NCBI GenBank assembly: GCA_016706405.1
Contig: JADJJT010000001.1
Location: 1,491,501-1,555,500 of the forward strand
Direction: 5' to 3'
Source of the DNA: Sphingobacteriales bacterium
Lineage (GTDB): Bacteria; Bacteroidota; Bacteroidia; Chitinophagales; UBA2359
Length of the DNA stretch: 64,000 bases
The notes under the pieces were generated by a model. The model worked only from the letters and a program-made list of their open reading frames with translations. It ran no database searches and was not told the origin of the DNA. Below, in pieces: positions 1-8,359 of this stretch; the stretch's first letter is position 1, and each line of letters starts with the position of its first letter. Position numbers and translations under genes: made by a program.

Positions 1-53
1 AAATAATCCATGCAACCTGCTACGTCATATATGTTCTCGCTAAATAAAGGTAA

Positions 54-263
54 GTGCGTCATTAAAATTAATTTAGCTTATTTTTTGGTTCCACTACTAA
101 ATAATTATATTTCAGGCAATAACCCACAAAAAAGTATCCGAAAGCAATTAATATTCCCTTCCTTCGGAGGGGCAGGGGTGGGTTAATCTTCCGGAGTTGT
201 GTAAGTTTCCTATCAAGGGCAAGAAGCGAAAATTTGCAAGTTTAATCTTATATACTAATTTTG
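54..263. repeat. 210-bp direct repeat, copy A
   Basis: This stretch is nearly identical, in the same orientation, to 3677-3886, with only a handful of mismatches. The two copies bracket the whole M4 peptidase gene. Inside is a GC-rich core at about 160-185 that can form a 7-bp stem (CCCTTCC / GGAGGGG) around a TTC loop in an otherwise AT-rich repeat. Homology stops sharply at both ends, and the outer flanks are unrelated. No transposase or terminal inverted repeats are present, so I call it a dispersed intergenic repeat. With the first 53 bases it accounts for almost all of 1-325, which holds no gene. Confidence 0.9.
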
Positions 264-325
264 AAGAGGTACTTACTTAGGTTACAGCCATCTATTCAGT
301 TATTTGTAATATTATATTTTTTCGG

Positions 326-2512
326 TTATTTGTTTAGTTTTATTACTTTGGCGGCAACATTTTGGTTGTTAGTAGTAATTAGCTGGCAAATATAGATACC
401 ATTTGCCAAATTTGCAATACTAAGCGGTATTTGGTATAGTCCTGCCTCAAATTGTTGGTTAGTTATGACTTGTTGAACTTTGTTGCCTTGTAAATTATAG
501 AGGGTGATGGTGATGGTTTGGTTGGTGGGTAGGGTTAATAATAATTTGCCATACCCATTTTTTACCGGATTTGGACTGCACACCAATTGAATATCGTTGG
601 GGTTGGTGGTGTTGGCTGTTGGGTTGTTTTTTAGCACAAATATACATTTGGTACTTGGGTTTATGCTTGGTTGGTTGAATGCTGCCTGGTGGGTAAGGTA
701 AAACGAAAAATTGCCGTTAATAAAATAGTTTTCGTAGTTTATGGTTTTGTTTCCACCGGTTAAAATGGTGGTTTTTATGGCTATGGGTTGCCTTTCGTAG
801 GGGGCAAAGGGTATGTTTAGTAGTTTGGCGGTTTGGTAGTCGTCTATGCGCACCTCGCGTTGGGTTAGCCAAGTAATGCCCTGCCCTTGCTGCCCTGTTG
901 AAACCCAGTTATCCCATAATTGAGGGCTAAGTACAAGGCTAATTTCTATTGAGTCGTTGCTGCCTTGCAAGCCTAAACCATTGGTTAGTTGTTGGTAAAC
1001 AATGTTTAAATTGGCTGCCGTAGCGTTGTTATTGCTTATAAATAACACACTTGGGTTGCCGGCAATAGCCGGCGGAACTCCGCCGCCAATACCTAAACCC
1101 GGATTTAAGAAAAACAGGTTTTTGGTAACAATATTATTGTGGTAAATTATGTTGTGAGTTATATTGTCTTCGATTTCGTTGGGTAAAGGGTCGGCATCAG
1201 ATAACAATCGGGCTAAAAGGCATATTTCGTATTTTTCTTGTCCGTCTAAGGGGTCAAGTTCGGGGGTAAGCCAACATTCGACAGGGTCGGCATAGAAAGG
1301 CAGGTCGGGGTTTACAAAATTGGGTGGCGACCAAGTAGTCCATCCGGTAAAATAGTCGTTTGGGTTAATAGCGGGTATTTCAACGGGGCTATTCACTATT
1401 TCATCGCCAAGGTAACATGTTTCGTTTCCGGTATCAAAATACCAATCAACCCAGTTAAAATCCCAAATTTCGCCGCTACTTGCCATGGTATAATATAGGT
1501 GTAGTTGTGCGGGGTCTGAGCCTAAATTGGGGTGTGCATTGTAAATTGTAAAGCCAATGCGGTTGCTATAGGCGGGTTCGGGTGGCGCGCTGCCAGCTAA
1601 ATAACAGCTATCGTTTTGTGGGCAAACCCATATATCGGGGCTGTTCCATATATCGTTCCAGCCAAGTATATCATCACATTCGGTGTTGGGTTCAAAACCT
1701 TGGTCGCCCCAACGGTCGCGCATACGCAGGTCTATAAAGCAAAGTTCGTCGTCGGTAATGCCTTCTTTTTTGCCACCGGGTATGTTTAAGCCTAAACCTA
1801 CGGCTTTAAATGCCCTAATGGTTTGTTTATGGGCAGTGCAAGAAATGGCTTGGGCGGCGGCAACCATAGCCTTAGCAAAATCTTCGTAACTGGGAACTGG
1901 TTTTTTTAAAGTATCAGTTATATATTGCAAGCCGTTTATTAGCACCATTTCGGCGGTATCAATGGTTAGTGGTTCAACGGTTATGCTGTCGGTGGCGTAG
2001 TTAAATCCGGTGCCACCATCTGCCAATAAATAAAACCATTTGGCTACTATGCCGGCATGGTTATAAATTGCTTGGGCTGTGGTATCCCAATTAGAAGCGG
2101 TATTGTTGTAATATAAGGCTTGCGGGGGTAGGGTGTTTTCGGGGTGGGCAAGGTCGCGGGGTAATAGGTCGGTTTGGGCAGGTATTACTACCGCATCGCC
2201 TATAACCCAATCTACAATGCCAAAAGCATGTTTGCGTACTAAAGTGCTAAATATATCGGCTACGCCTTCGTGAATGGCACCTGCCTGATAGCGGAGTGTT
2301 GCGGTATCGTGTGTTATGTGATTACCCATACTAAACTTGTTAAATAATATGGCATGGGCGTATTCATGCGCTACTATATCAATAGAAACGGGGGCGGTCA
2401 TAATTGTATCGTCCCCACTTCCAAAGCCGAAATGTTTTAACTTTTGATCCCAAAACACCTCATTTCCAAATGGGTCAAAAGGAGACTCAGGGAAATGTAC
2501 TAACGCTTTCAA
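326..2512 (-). CDS. M4 (thermolysin-like) metallopeptidase, catalytic part plus T9SS sorting domain; 3' part of a frameshifted gene
   Basis: This is the zinc peptidase half of a secreted M4 protease. Counting from the TTG at 2512, HEYAH (about residues 49-53) supplies two zinc ligands and the general base. GAIHEGVADIF (about 79-89) supplies the third ligand, Glu82. The HExxH-to-Glu spacing is about nine residues longer than in thermolysin. The segment aligning with the VHxNSG motif that carries thermolysin His231 reads IYNHAGI, so that His appears to be Tyr here. The last 80 residues, with NPVKNG and a final AAKVIKLNK, form a T9SS type-A sorting domain. The TTG is not a natural start: the frame is open upstream to 2737 and continues the propeptide gene at 2701-3618, from which one base seems to be missing. 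The intact protein would be about 1097 residues. Surface proteolysis is inferred. Confidence 0.85.
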   Translation of the reverse strand: MKALVHFPESPFDPFGNEVFWDQKLKHFGFGSGDDTIMTAPVSIDIVAHEYAHAILFNKFSMGNHITHDTATLRYQAGAIHEGVADIFSTLVRKHAFGIVDWVIGDAVVIPAQTDLLPRDLAHPENTLPPQALYYNNTASNWDTTAQAIYNHAGIVAKWFYLLADGGTGFNYATDSITVEPLTIDTAEMVLINGLQYITDTLKKPVPSYEDFAKAMVAAAQAISCTAHKQTIRAFKAVGLGLNIPGGKKEGITDDELCFIDLRMRDRWGDQGFEPNTECDDILGWNDIWNSPDIWVCPQNDSCYLAGSAPPEPAYSNRIGFTIYNAHPNLGSDPAQLHLYYTMASSGEIWDFNWVDWYFDTGNETCYLGDEIVNSPVEIPAINPNDYFTGWTTWSPPNFVNPDLPFYADPVECWLTPELDPLDGQEKYEICLLARLLSDADPLPNEIEDNITHNIIYHNNIVTKNLFFLNPGLGIGGGVPPAIAGNPSVLFISNNNATAANLNIVYQQLTNGLGLQGSNDSIEISLVLSPQLWDNWVSTGQQGQGITWLTQREVRIDDYQTAKLLNIPFAPYERQPIAIKTTILTGGNKTINYENYFINGNFSFYLTHQAAFNQPSINPSTKCIFVLKNNPTANTTNPNDIQLVCSPNPVKNGYGKLLLTLPTNQTITITLYNLQGNKVQQVITNQQFEAGLYQIPLSIANLANGIYICQLITTNNQNVAAKVIKLNK

Positions 2513-2700
2513 TGGTGCTTTGTAATCAATGGCTTTTGTCGCAAAATAGTTTCGCGATGTTTGTAAGTTATGCCATGCTGTTGTGGCTATGGTGTTTTTT
2601 TTACTTATACTACTGTCGGTATAACACCAAAATATTTTTTGTACTTTTGGTCCACCATAATACTTGCTACCGTCGTAAATATTTATCGAATCATTGATGG

Positions 2701-3618
2701 TTAAATTAGTCGTGTCCGTGCCATCCGGTAAACGATTTTATTCCCTGCATTACATTCATCTGCTAATATAGTTTGGCAACCGTTATACAATGTAGGCACA
2801 CCTACCATAACGCCATCTGTAAATACCGTGCAAATATTGGTACTACAGGTATCTTGGCAATTAAACATTGTAGTTGCGTTGCCAACACATTTATAACAAT
2901 CTGTTAGATACGTCCCACCCCAATCGGGTACATACTTTATAAATTTACCGTTCGTAGCATTAACAAAATAACCCCCATTTTTTTTTGTAATTTTTGGGAT
3001 ATAGAATGCATAATAAATGGTGTTACTAACTGGGTTTATTAAGGGACGAACATTTTCTGAGCTATGCGCTTGCCATGCTGCGGTATTAAACCCTTCATAA
3101 ATTTCGGCGTGGTCATAGGCTATTTTTACCGCTTCTTCCCTACTTATCATACCCGTTGTGTCTATGTTTAGGTTGGGGTAGTAAGTGCCTGTTGTGCGAT
3201 AAATTTTATCGTTAGCAGAGCCTATCAAAAAGCCTACGTTTGTTACTTCAATACCTTTATAATATTGTTTATAGTGCTTAATTTTATCATTCTGCCGTTC
3301 AAGTTTAAATGTACAGTCATTGCATGTAGGAAATAGCCTTCCGTCGCCAAACAAATCTTCAACGGTTTTAGCAACGCAATTAGGGTCAGAAGTATCTAAA
3401 ATATAAGAAAAATAATAGGGTTCATCGTCATTGTTTCTATTATTTTGTAATACTTTAGGGCATTTTTGGGTATTAATTCCCACCTCTGCAAGTGGGTTGT
3501 TTGCTTGTTTTAAATTGGTTGTGGTTGTTTGTGGTTGTTTAGTTTTTTGGCTACCCCAAGCAATACAGCCCGCCATAAAAACCAATAGGGTTAGTAGGGT
3601 TAAGGTTAATTTTGCCAT
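2701..3618 (-). CDS. M4 peptidase N-terminal part: signal sequence plus FTP/PepSY-like propeptide; 5' part of a frameshifted gene
   Basis: The ATG at 3618 gives MAKLTLTLLTLLVFMAGC, a Sec signal sequence with a weak lipobox-like end; the TTG three codons upstream is less likely. Residues about 80-200 resemble the fungalysin/thermolysin propeptide: HYKQYYKGIEVTNVGFLIG followed by a segment with ISREEAVKIAYDHAE, as in PepSY. Such propeptides keep M4 enzymes inactive and help them fold. The reading frame runs off into MARTRLI and stops at 2701. Inserting one base near 2715-2737 would join it smoothly to the downstream frame, where sense sequence (DGTDTTNLTIND) continues into the catalytic ORF. 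Both halves look otherwise undamaged, so this is either a very recent mutation or a sequencing error. Confidence 0.8.
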   Translation of the reverse strand: MAKLTLTLLTLLVFMAGCIAWGSQKTKQPQTTTTNLKQANNPLAEVGINTQKCPKVLQNNRNNDDEPYYFSYILDTSDPNCVAKTVEDLFGDGRLFPTCNDCTFKLERQNDKIKHYKQYYKGIEVTNVGFLIGSANDKIYRTTGTYYPNLNIDTTGMISREEAVKIAYDHAEIYEGFNTAAWQAHSSENVRPLINPVSNTIYYAFYIPKITKKNGGYFVNATNGKFIKYVPDWGGTYLTDCYKCVGNATTMFNCQDTCSTNICTVFTDGVMVGVPTLYNGCQTILADECNAGNKIVYRMARTRLI

Positions 3619-3676
3619 AAGTAACAATAGGATTTGTAAAAACTAAAATGATTATTGTTTGTGCTTTATATATTAT

Positions 3677-3886
3677 GTGCGTCATTAAAATTAATTTAGC
3701 TTATTTTTTGGTTCCACTACTAAATAATTATATTTCAGGCAATAAGCCACAAAAAAGTATTTGTAGGCAATTAATATTCCCTTCCTTCGGAGGGGCAGGG
3801 GTGGGTTAATCTTCCGGAGTTGTGTAAGTTTCCTATCAAGGGCAAGAACCGAAAATTTGCAAGTTTAATCTTATATACTAATTTTG
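3677..3886. repeat. 210-bp direct repeat, copy B
   Basis: This is the partner of 54-263 at a constant offset of 3623 bases, lying just upstream of the M4 peptidase start. Differences are a few scattered changes, for example AAGCCAC against AACCCAC and GAACCG against GAAGCG. The GC-rich hairpin core (CCTTCGGAGGGGCAGGGG) is unchanged. Recombination between the copies would delete the peptidase gene cleanly. Confidence 0.9.
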
Positions 3887-4225
3887 TACAGATACTTAAA
3901 AGGCCAAAAACACACTCAAAAATGCCGTTTTTTGCTCGATTATTCATTTGTTTTAGGTAAACAAATTTGTAAATGGGTTGCACAAAGACTTATATATTGC
4001 TGCAAAGTGTCGCTCTTTATCCAAATTTTATGTTGTTCTAAGCATCTATTTATCAACGCAGTAAGATTTGTTTAAGTTGTGTCGCACAATATATAATCAT
4101 GTTTATAAAAGATAATTTACTAATCAATAGACCTTCCCAATTATTATCCGGATAAAAGCAAGGCAAAACTTTGTATTGGTATAAGTTTTAAACCTTATTA
4201 ACAATTTACACGTTGTTAATTTCTG

Positions 4226-4233
4226 TACCTTTG
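4226..4233 (+). promoter_or_regulatory. Possible Bacteroidota -7 promoter element
   Basis: TACCTTTG matches TAnnTTTG and lies about 90 bases before the MoxR start. The nearest TTG upstream is only 10 bases away, so there is no well spaced -33 element. Weak call. Confidence 0.35.
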
Positions 4234-4324
4234 CGGTTTGTTTGAAATAAACGAAAACAAAGCACTTGATTTTGCCCTCATTTAATAGTTTTAATTAGTA
4301 GTAGTAAATTTTTTAATTTTAATA

Positions 4325-5290
4325 ATGACCCAGTACAGTTCTGACGTGGTGGCGGTTGACGCATTAGCACAATCGTTCCGCAACCTTAAAAGCGAAATTG
4401 CCAAAATAATTGTAGGGCAAGACGACGTAATAAGCCGCGTATTAATTGCCATTTTTTGTGACGGCCACTGCCTGTTAGTGGGAGTTCCGGGGCTGGCAAA
4501 AACGCTGTTAGTGCAAACTATTGCCAACGTGCTCGACCTTAGCTTTAAACGCATACAATTTACCCCCGACTTAATGCCCAGCGACATTACAGGTGCCGAA
4601 ATTTTAGACGATAACCGCCAGTTTAGATTTAGCCCCGGCCCCCTGTTTGCTAATATTATACTGGCCGACGAAATTAACCGTACCCCGCCTAAAACCCAAG
4701 CCGCACTGTTAGAGGCTATGCAAGAACGCTCGGTAACCGCTGCCGGAGTAGTGCATAAATTGCCTTTGCCCTTTTTTGTGTTAGCCACCCAAAACCCAAT
4801 AGAACAAGAAGGCACCTACCCACTACCCGAAGCGCAGCTTGACCGCTTTATGTTCAATGTAAAACTTGACTACCCAAGTTTTGCCGAAGAAGTAGCCGTA
4901 GTAAAAAATACAACTACCCTTCGCGAAGTTGAACTTAAACACGTTGTAACCGGAGACGAAATTCGCGCCTTCCAAAAATTAGTGCGCAAAATACCCATCG
5001 CCGACAATGTGTTAGAATATGCCGTAAAATTAGCCACCAAAACCCGCCCCGGCACCGCACAAGCCACACCCGATGTAAATAACTATTTAGCTTGGGGTGC
5101 AGGCCCACGCGCATCGCAATTTTTAGTAATGGGGGCAAAATGCCATGCCGCCGTAAATGGCAAATACTCGCCCGACATTGACGATGTGCGCGCTATTGCC
5201 GAACCCGTTTTGCGCCACCGTATTGTTAAAAACTACAAAGCCGAAGCCGAAGGAATAACCATTGAAGACATAATTGCCAAATTATTATAA
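4325..5290 (+). CDS. MoxR-family AAA+ ATPase
   Basis: A 321-residue cytoplasmic AAA+ ATPase of the MoxR/RavA class, chaperone-like proteins that often assist assembly of VWA-domain or membrane complexes. Visible motifs are Walker A GVPGLAKT (about 53-60), Walker B IILADEINR (about 111-119), sensor-1 ATQNP and the arginine-finger segment EAQLDRF. The length is normal for the family. In Bacteroidota, MoxR is usually followed by DUF58 and von Willebrand genes; none is present here and the next gene is dapA after 270 bases, so this copy stands alone. The family call is firm, the client is unknown. Confidence 0.93.
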   Translation: MTQYSSDVVAVDALAQSFRNLKSEIAKIIVGQDDVISRVLIAIFCDGHCLLVGVPGLAKTLLVQTIANVLDLSFKRIQFTPDLMPSDITGAEILDDNRQFRFSPGPLFANIILADEINRTPPKTQAALLEAMQERSVTAAGVVHKLPLPFFVLATQNPIEQEGTYPLPEAQLDRFMFNVKLDYPSFAEEVAVVKNTTTLREVELKHVVTGDEIRAFQKLVRKIPIADNVLEYAVKLATKTRPGTAQATPDVNNYLAWGAGPRASQFLVMGAKCHAAVNGKYSPDIDDVRAIAEPVLRHRIVKNYKAEAEGITIEDIIAKLL

Positions 5291-5474
5291 AATATCCGGC
5301 TTTTAATTTTTATTTTTTCCTTGAAGTTGTTTGTATCAAGTGCTTAAAACTGCCACACATTTTAATGTTTAAACAAATTCTATGTGTCCACATGGTTAAT
5401 TAGTATGGTTTAATTCTTAAACAACTTTATCCGGATAATTGCTGCGCTAAATCAAAATTATCAATCAAATTGTT

Positions 5475-5482
5475 TATTTTTG
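5475..5482 (+). promoter_or_regulatory. Possible -7 promoter element of dapA
   Basis: TATTTTTG fits TAnnTTTG and lies 78 bases before the dapA start. No well spaced TTG is seen upstream. Confidence 0.4.
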
Positions 5483-5560
5483 CAATAAAAAATATTGATG
5501 TTAAAAACAACCTATTTAATTTCTTTCTTTTATCAAATCGTCATTTTTTAAAATAAATAT

Positions 5561-6451
5561 ATGAGCAGCAAATTCAAAGGTCTTGGTGTTGCCTTGGTTA
5601 CCCCTTTTACACCCAAGGGCGATGTTGATTACAACGGCCTCGAGAACGTAATAAAACATTGTATTGCCGGCGGGGTCGATTATTTGGTTTCATTAGGTAC
5701 TACCGGAGAAAGTGTAACCCTTAGTCCGGAAGAAAAAATGGCCGTACTAAGTTTTACTATTCAGGTTGCTGGCGGCAGGCTGCCTATTGTAGCCGGATTT
5801 GGAGGCCACGATACCCGAAAACTTGTTCACGAAATACAAAGTTACCATTTTAAAGGCGTTGATGCCATTTTATCGGTAAGCCCTTATTACAACAAACCAT
5901 CGCAAGAGGGTATTTACCAACATTTTAAAGCAGTAGCACAGGTGGCACCCGTTCCGGTAATTATTTATAATGTACCCGGCCGCACAAGCAGCAATATTAG
6001 TGCCGCTACTACCTTGCGCCTTGCCACCGACTTTCAAAATATTATAGGCATCAAAGAGGCATCGGGCAGTTTACCCCAATGTATGCAAATAGTTAAAAAC
6101 CGCCCCCGCCCCGACTTTTTAGTCATATCGGGCGATGACAACCTTACTTTGCCCATGATTAGCATAGGTATGGACGGCGTAATTTCGGTAATAGCCAATG
6201 CCTATCCGCGCACTTTTGCCAACATGGTAACCCAGGCACTTAGCCAAAATTTTGAAGAAGCCCGGCCCCTACACTATCGCTTGCTAAATATTACAGACCT
6301 TATTTTTGCCGAGGGCAGCCCCGCAGGTATTAAAGCAGTGCTTAACCAAATGAATATTTGTGCCGATACGCTGCGTGGCCCATTAGCCAATATTACCGAC
6401 ACCCTATACCAGGCAATAGCTAACGAGGTAAAACAGTTGCCACAGGCCTAA
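5561..6451 (+). CDS. dapA: 4-hydroxy-tetrahydrodipicolinate synthase
   Basis: A 296-residue class-I aldolase of the DapA/NAL family. It condenses pyruvate with aspartate semialdehyde, the first committed step of the lysine/diaminopimelate pathway needed for peptidoglycan. Visible are GTTGES (pyruvate binding, about residues 46-51), the catalytic tyrosine in YNVPGRTS (about 139-146) and the Schiff-base lysine in GIKEASG (about 167-173). The ATG at 5561 gives the normal N-terminus (FKGLGVALVTPF). It is apparently transcribed alone. N-acetylneuraminate lyase is a sister family, but the motif set and length favour DapA. Confidence 0.93.
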   Translation: MSSKFKGLGVALVTPFTPKGDVDYNGLENVIKHCIAGGVDYLVSLGTTGESVTLSPEEKMAVLSFTIQVAGGRLPIVAGFGGHDTRKLVHEIQSYHFKGVDAILSVSPYYNKPSQEGIYQHFKAVAQVAPVPVIIYNVPGRTSSNISAATTLRLATDFQNIIGIKEASGSLPQCMQIVKNRPRPDFLVISGDDNLTLPMISIGMDGVISVIANAYPRTFANMVTQALSQNFEEARPLHYRLLNITDLIFAEGSPAGIKAVLNQMNICADTLRGPLANITDTLYQAIANEVKQLPQA

Positions 6452-6605
6452 AAACAACAAGCAATAGCTATTCCGTAGCTAATAAAGCGAGCAGACTAAC
6501 CTTGCTTAAACGAGGATTGTTTTTATTGATGTTATTTAAGTTTTATTTAATAGCTTATCAAGGCCAGTTTCCATAGGTCAACCACATTACTTTTTAATAA
6601 ACAAA

Positions 6606-7628
6606 ATGCCCCACACTTTTAATGTATCGTTGTTTGAAGCGGGCATTTTTACCCTTAATACCCCTGCTTCATTTGAGGCGGCTGCCTTACAGATTTTTAG
6701 GCAGCAAGCTCAAAAATGTGCACCCTACCAGGCATTTTTGCATTATTTAAAAACCGATATAAGCCAGATTAGCCGCATTGAACAAATACCTTTTTTGCCT
6801 GTCGAGGTCTTTAAAACACATAAGGTTGTAACCCAATTTTATCCGGATGCGCCTGCTGCCGACAATAGCCCCATAGTTTTTACCAGTAGCGGCACAACAG
6901 GGCAAGCGGTTAGCAAACACTACGTTCAAAACGTTTTGTTATACGAGCACAGTTTTATGCGGGGTTTCGAGCATTTTTATGGTCCGGTAAATCAATATTG
7001 TGTGTTGGCTTTATTGCCCGCCTATTTAGAGCGGCAAGGCTCGTCTTTGGTGTATATGGCACAGCATTTAATTGAAAAATCGGGACACAAACAAAGCGGT
7101 TTTTATTTATACAATACCAAACAACTTGCCCAAACGCTAAGCCAGCTTACCACACAAAAACAACCCATCCTACTATTAGGGGTAAGTTTTGCCTTGCTTG
7201 ATTTTGCCCAGCAATATCCGCAGCCGCTTCCGTTTACAATTATTATGGAAACCGGCGGTATGAAAGGCCGCCACCGCGAAATAACTCGCCCCGAGCTGCA
7301 CAAAATTTTACAAACAGCCTTTAACCGCCCCAATATCCATGCCGAATATGGTATGACCGAGCTTTTATCGCAGGCGTACTCGTTGGGCAATGGCCTTTTT
7401 ACCTGCCCCCCTTGGATGCGCGTGCTGCCGCGCAATGTAAACGACCCCTTAGACAATAATGCCTACCACCAAACATCCGGATTAAATATTATTGATTTGG
7501 CAAATATACACGCCTGTTCCTTTATTGCTACGCAAGATTTAGGGAAAGTTTACGCAAATAATCAGTTCGAGGTCTTGGGCCGTTTTGATTATAGCGATGT
7601 ACGAGGCTGTAATTTGATGCTGTCTTAA
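6606..7628 (+). CDS. LuxE-like acyl-protein synthetase domain protein
   Basis: A 340-residue protein resembling the LuxE/acyl-protein synthetase family, a branch of the adenylate-forming (ANL) enzymes. The phosphate-binding loop is FTSSGTTGQ (about residues 96-104). The motifs ETGGMKGR (about 217-224), HAEYGMTELLSQ (about 245-256) and the late ATQDLGKV fit adenylate binding. LuxE charges a fatty acid for luciferase aldehyde synthesis, but no luxC/luxD-type partners are nearby. In Bacteroidota such stand-alone copies are common and of unknown substrate. It is monocistronic, 154 bases after dapA. Family fairly sure; reaction not. Confidence 0.75.
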   Translation: MPHTFNVSLFEAGIFTLNTPASFEAAALQIFRQQAQKCAPYQAFLHYLKTDISQISRIEQIPFLPVEVFKTHKVVTQFYPDAPAADNSPIVFTSSGTTGQAVSKHYVQNVLLYEHSFMRGFEHFYGPVNQYCVLALLPAYLERQGSSLVYMAQHLIEKSGHKQSGFYLYNTKQLAQTLSQLTTQKQPILLLGVSFALLDFAQQYPQPLPFTIIMETGGMKGRHREITRPELHKILQTAFNRPNIHAEYGMTELLSQAYSLGNGLFTCPPWMRVLPRNVNDPLDNNAYHQTSGLNIIDLANIHACSFIATQDLGKVYANNQFEVLGRFDYSDVRGCNLMLS

Positions 7629-7680
7629 AAATTAAACTAAAAATAGCTTAAAAATAACATCATAAACGTAACTTTGCCCT

Positions 7681-8184
7681 ATGAAAATCCATATTTTTGT
7701 AACAGGCGGTACTTTCGACAAAGAGTACGATATGCTTAAAGGACAACTGTCTTTAAAAAAAACACATTTAAAAGAAATTTTTGAGTTAGGCAGGGTAAAA
7801 ATAGACTATATACTTTCGGAATTAATGCTGATAGATAGTCTTGAAATGACCGACGAGCAACGCCAAGGTATTGCCAATAGTTGTGAAGCCTGCCCTGAAG
7901 ATGCTATTTTAATAACCCACGGCACAGACACAATGGTTGAAACCGCAAAAGCAATAGCACGGTTAAATTTAGCAAAAACAGTGGTACTTACCGGGGCGTT
8001 AATTCCGTATAAATTTGAAAGTTCCGATGGTTTTTTTAACTTAGGCAACGCGCTGGCTTTTGCCCAGGTATTGCCACCAGGCGTATATATTGCCATGCAC
8101 GGGCGGTATTTTGAATGGAATAATGTCTATAAAAACCGTGAAACAGGCTATTTTGAAGAACTACCATCGCTTAAAAACAGGTAA
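7681..8184 (+). CDS. Short (single-domain) asparaginase-family protein
   Basis: A 167-residue protein matching only the N-terminal domain of type I/II L-asparaginases. TGGTFDKEYDM (about residues 9-19) carries the nucleophilic threonine and a nearby tyrosine. HGTDTMVETA (about 80-89) carries the second Thr-Asp pair, and VVLTGALIP (about 101-109) lies where the active-site lysine segment normally is. Full-length enzymes are about 330 residues with a C-terminal dimerisation domain, which is absent here: the stop follows directly and no remnant is visible in the next 170 bases. Short asparaginase-domain proteins are a recognised class, so this is probably not a truncation. Activity on asparagine is not assured. 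Confidence 0.8.
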   Translation: MKIHIFVTGGTFDKEYDMLKGQLSLKKTHLKEIFELGRVKIDYILSELMLIDSLEMTDEQRQGIANSCEACPEDAILITHGTDTMVETAKAIARLNLAKTVVLTGALIPYKFESSDGFFNLGNALAFAQVLPPGVYIAMHGRYFEWNNVYKNRETGYFEELPSLKNR

Positions 8185-8313
8185 TAATTGCATTTAACGT
8201 GTATTCAGCGCTTCGGCAATAGCATTTTACGCCCCCCCAAACAAGGCTTACCTTTATTTGCAAAAAAGCACGTGTTTACTTGGGCCTTCCCATAAATAAA
8301 TGGGCAAAATTTG

Positions 8314-8321
8314 TATCTTTG
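8314..8321 (+). promoter_or_regulatory. Possible -7 promoter element
   Basis: TATCTTTG fits the TAnnTTTG consensus and lies 38 bases before the L,D-transpeptidase start. No -33 TTG at a standard distance. Confidence 0.45.
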
Positions 8322-8359
8322 CATTTGATTAGTTAATTAGGTTATTGCCATTTTAACCA

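Larger units (their letters stand above)
3619..4324. other. Intergenic region between divergent genes
   Basis: About 700 bases without a credible gene. It holds repeat copy B (3677-3886), a TATCCGGATAA palindrome near 4145, and a TACCTTTG element at 4226-4233 that fits the Bacteroidota -7 box and could serve the MoxR gene. Two short open frames here (about 60-70 codons) run through the repeat and show no family resemblance. Confidence 0.7.

Noticed and set aside
3771..4075. Two short frames in the region before the MoxR gene
   Set aside because: They translate the direct repeat itself (THPCPSEGRE, a known spurious peptide of such repeats).
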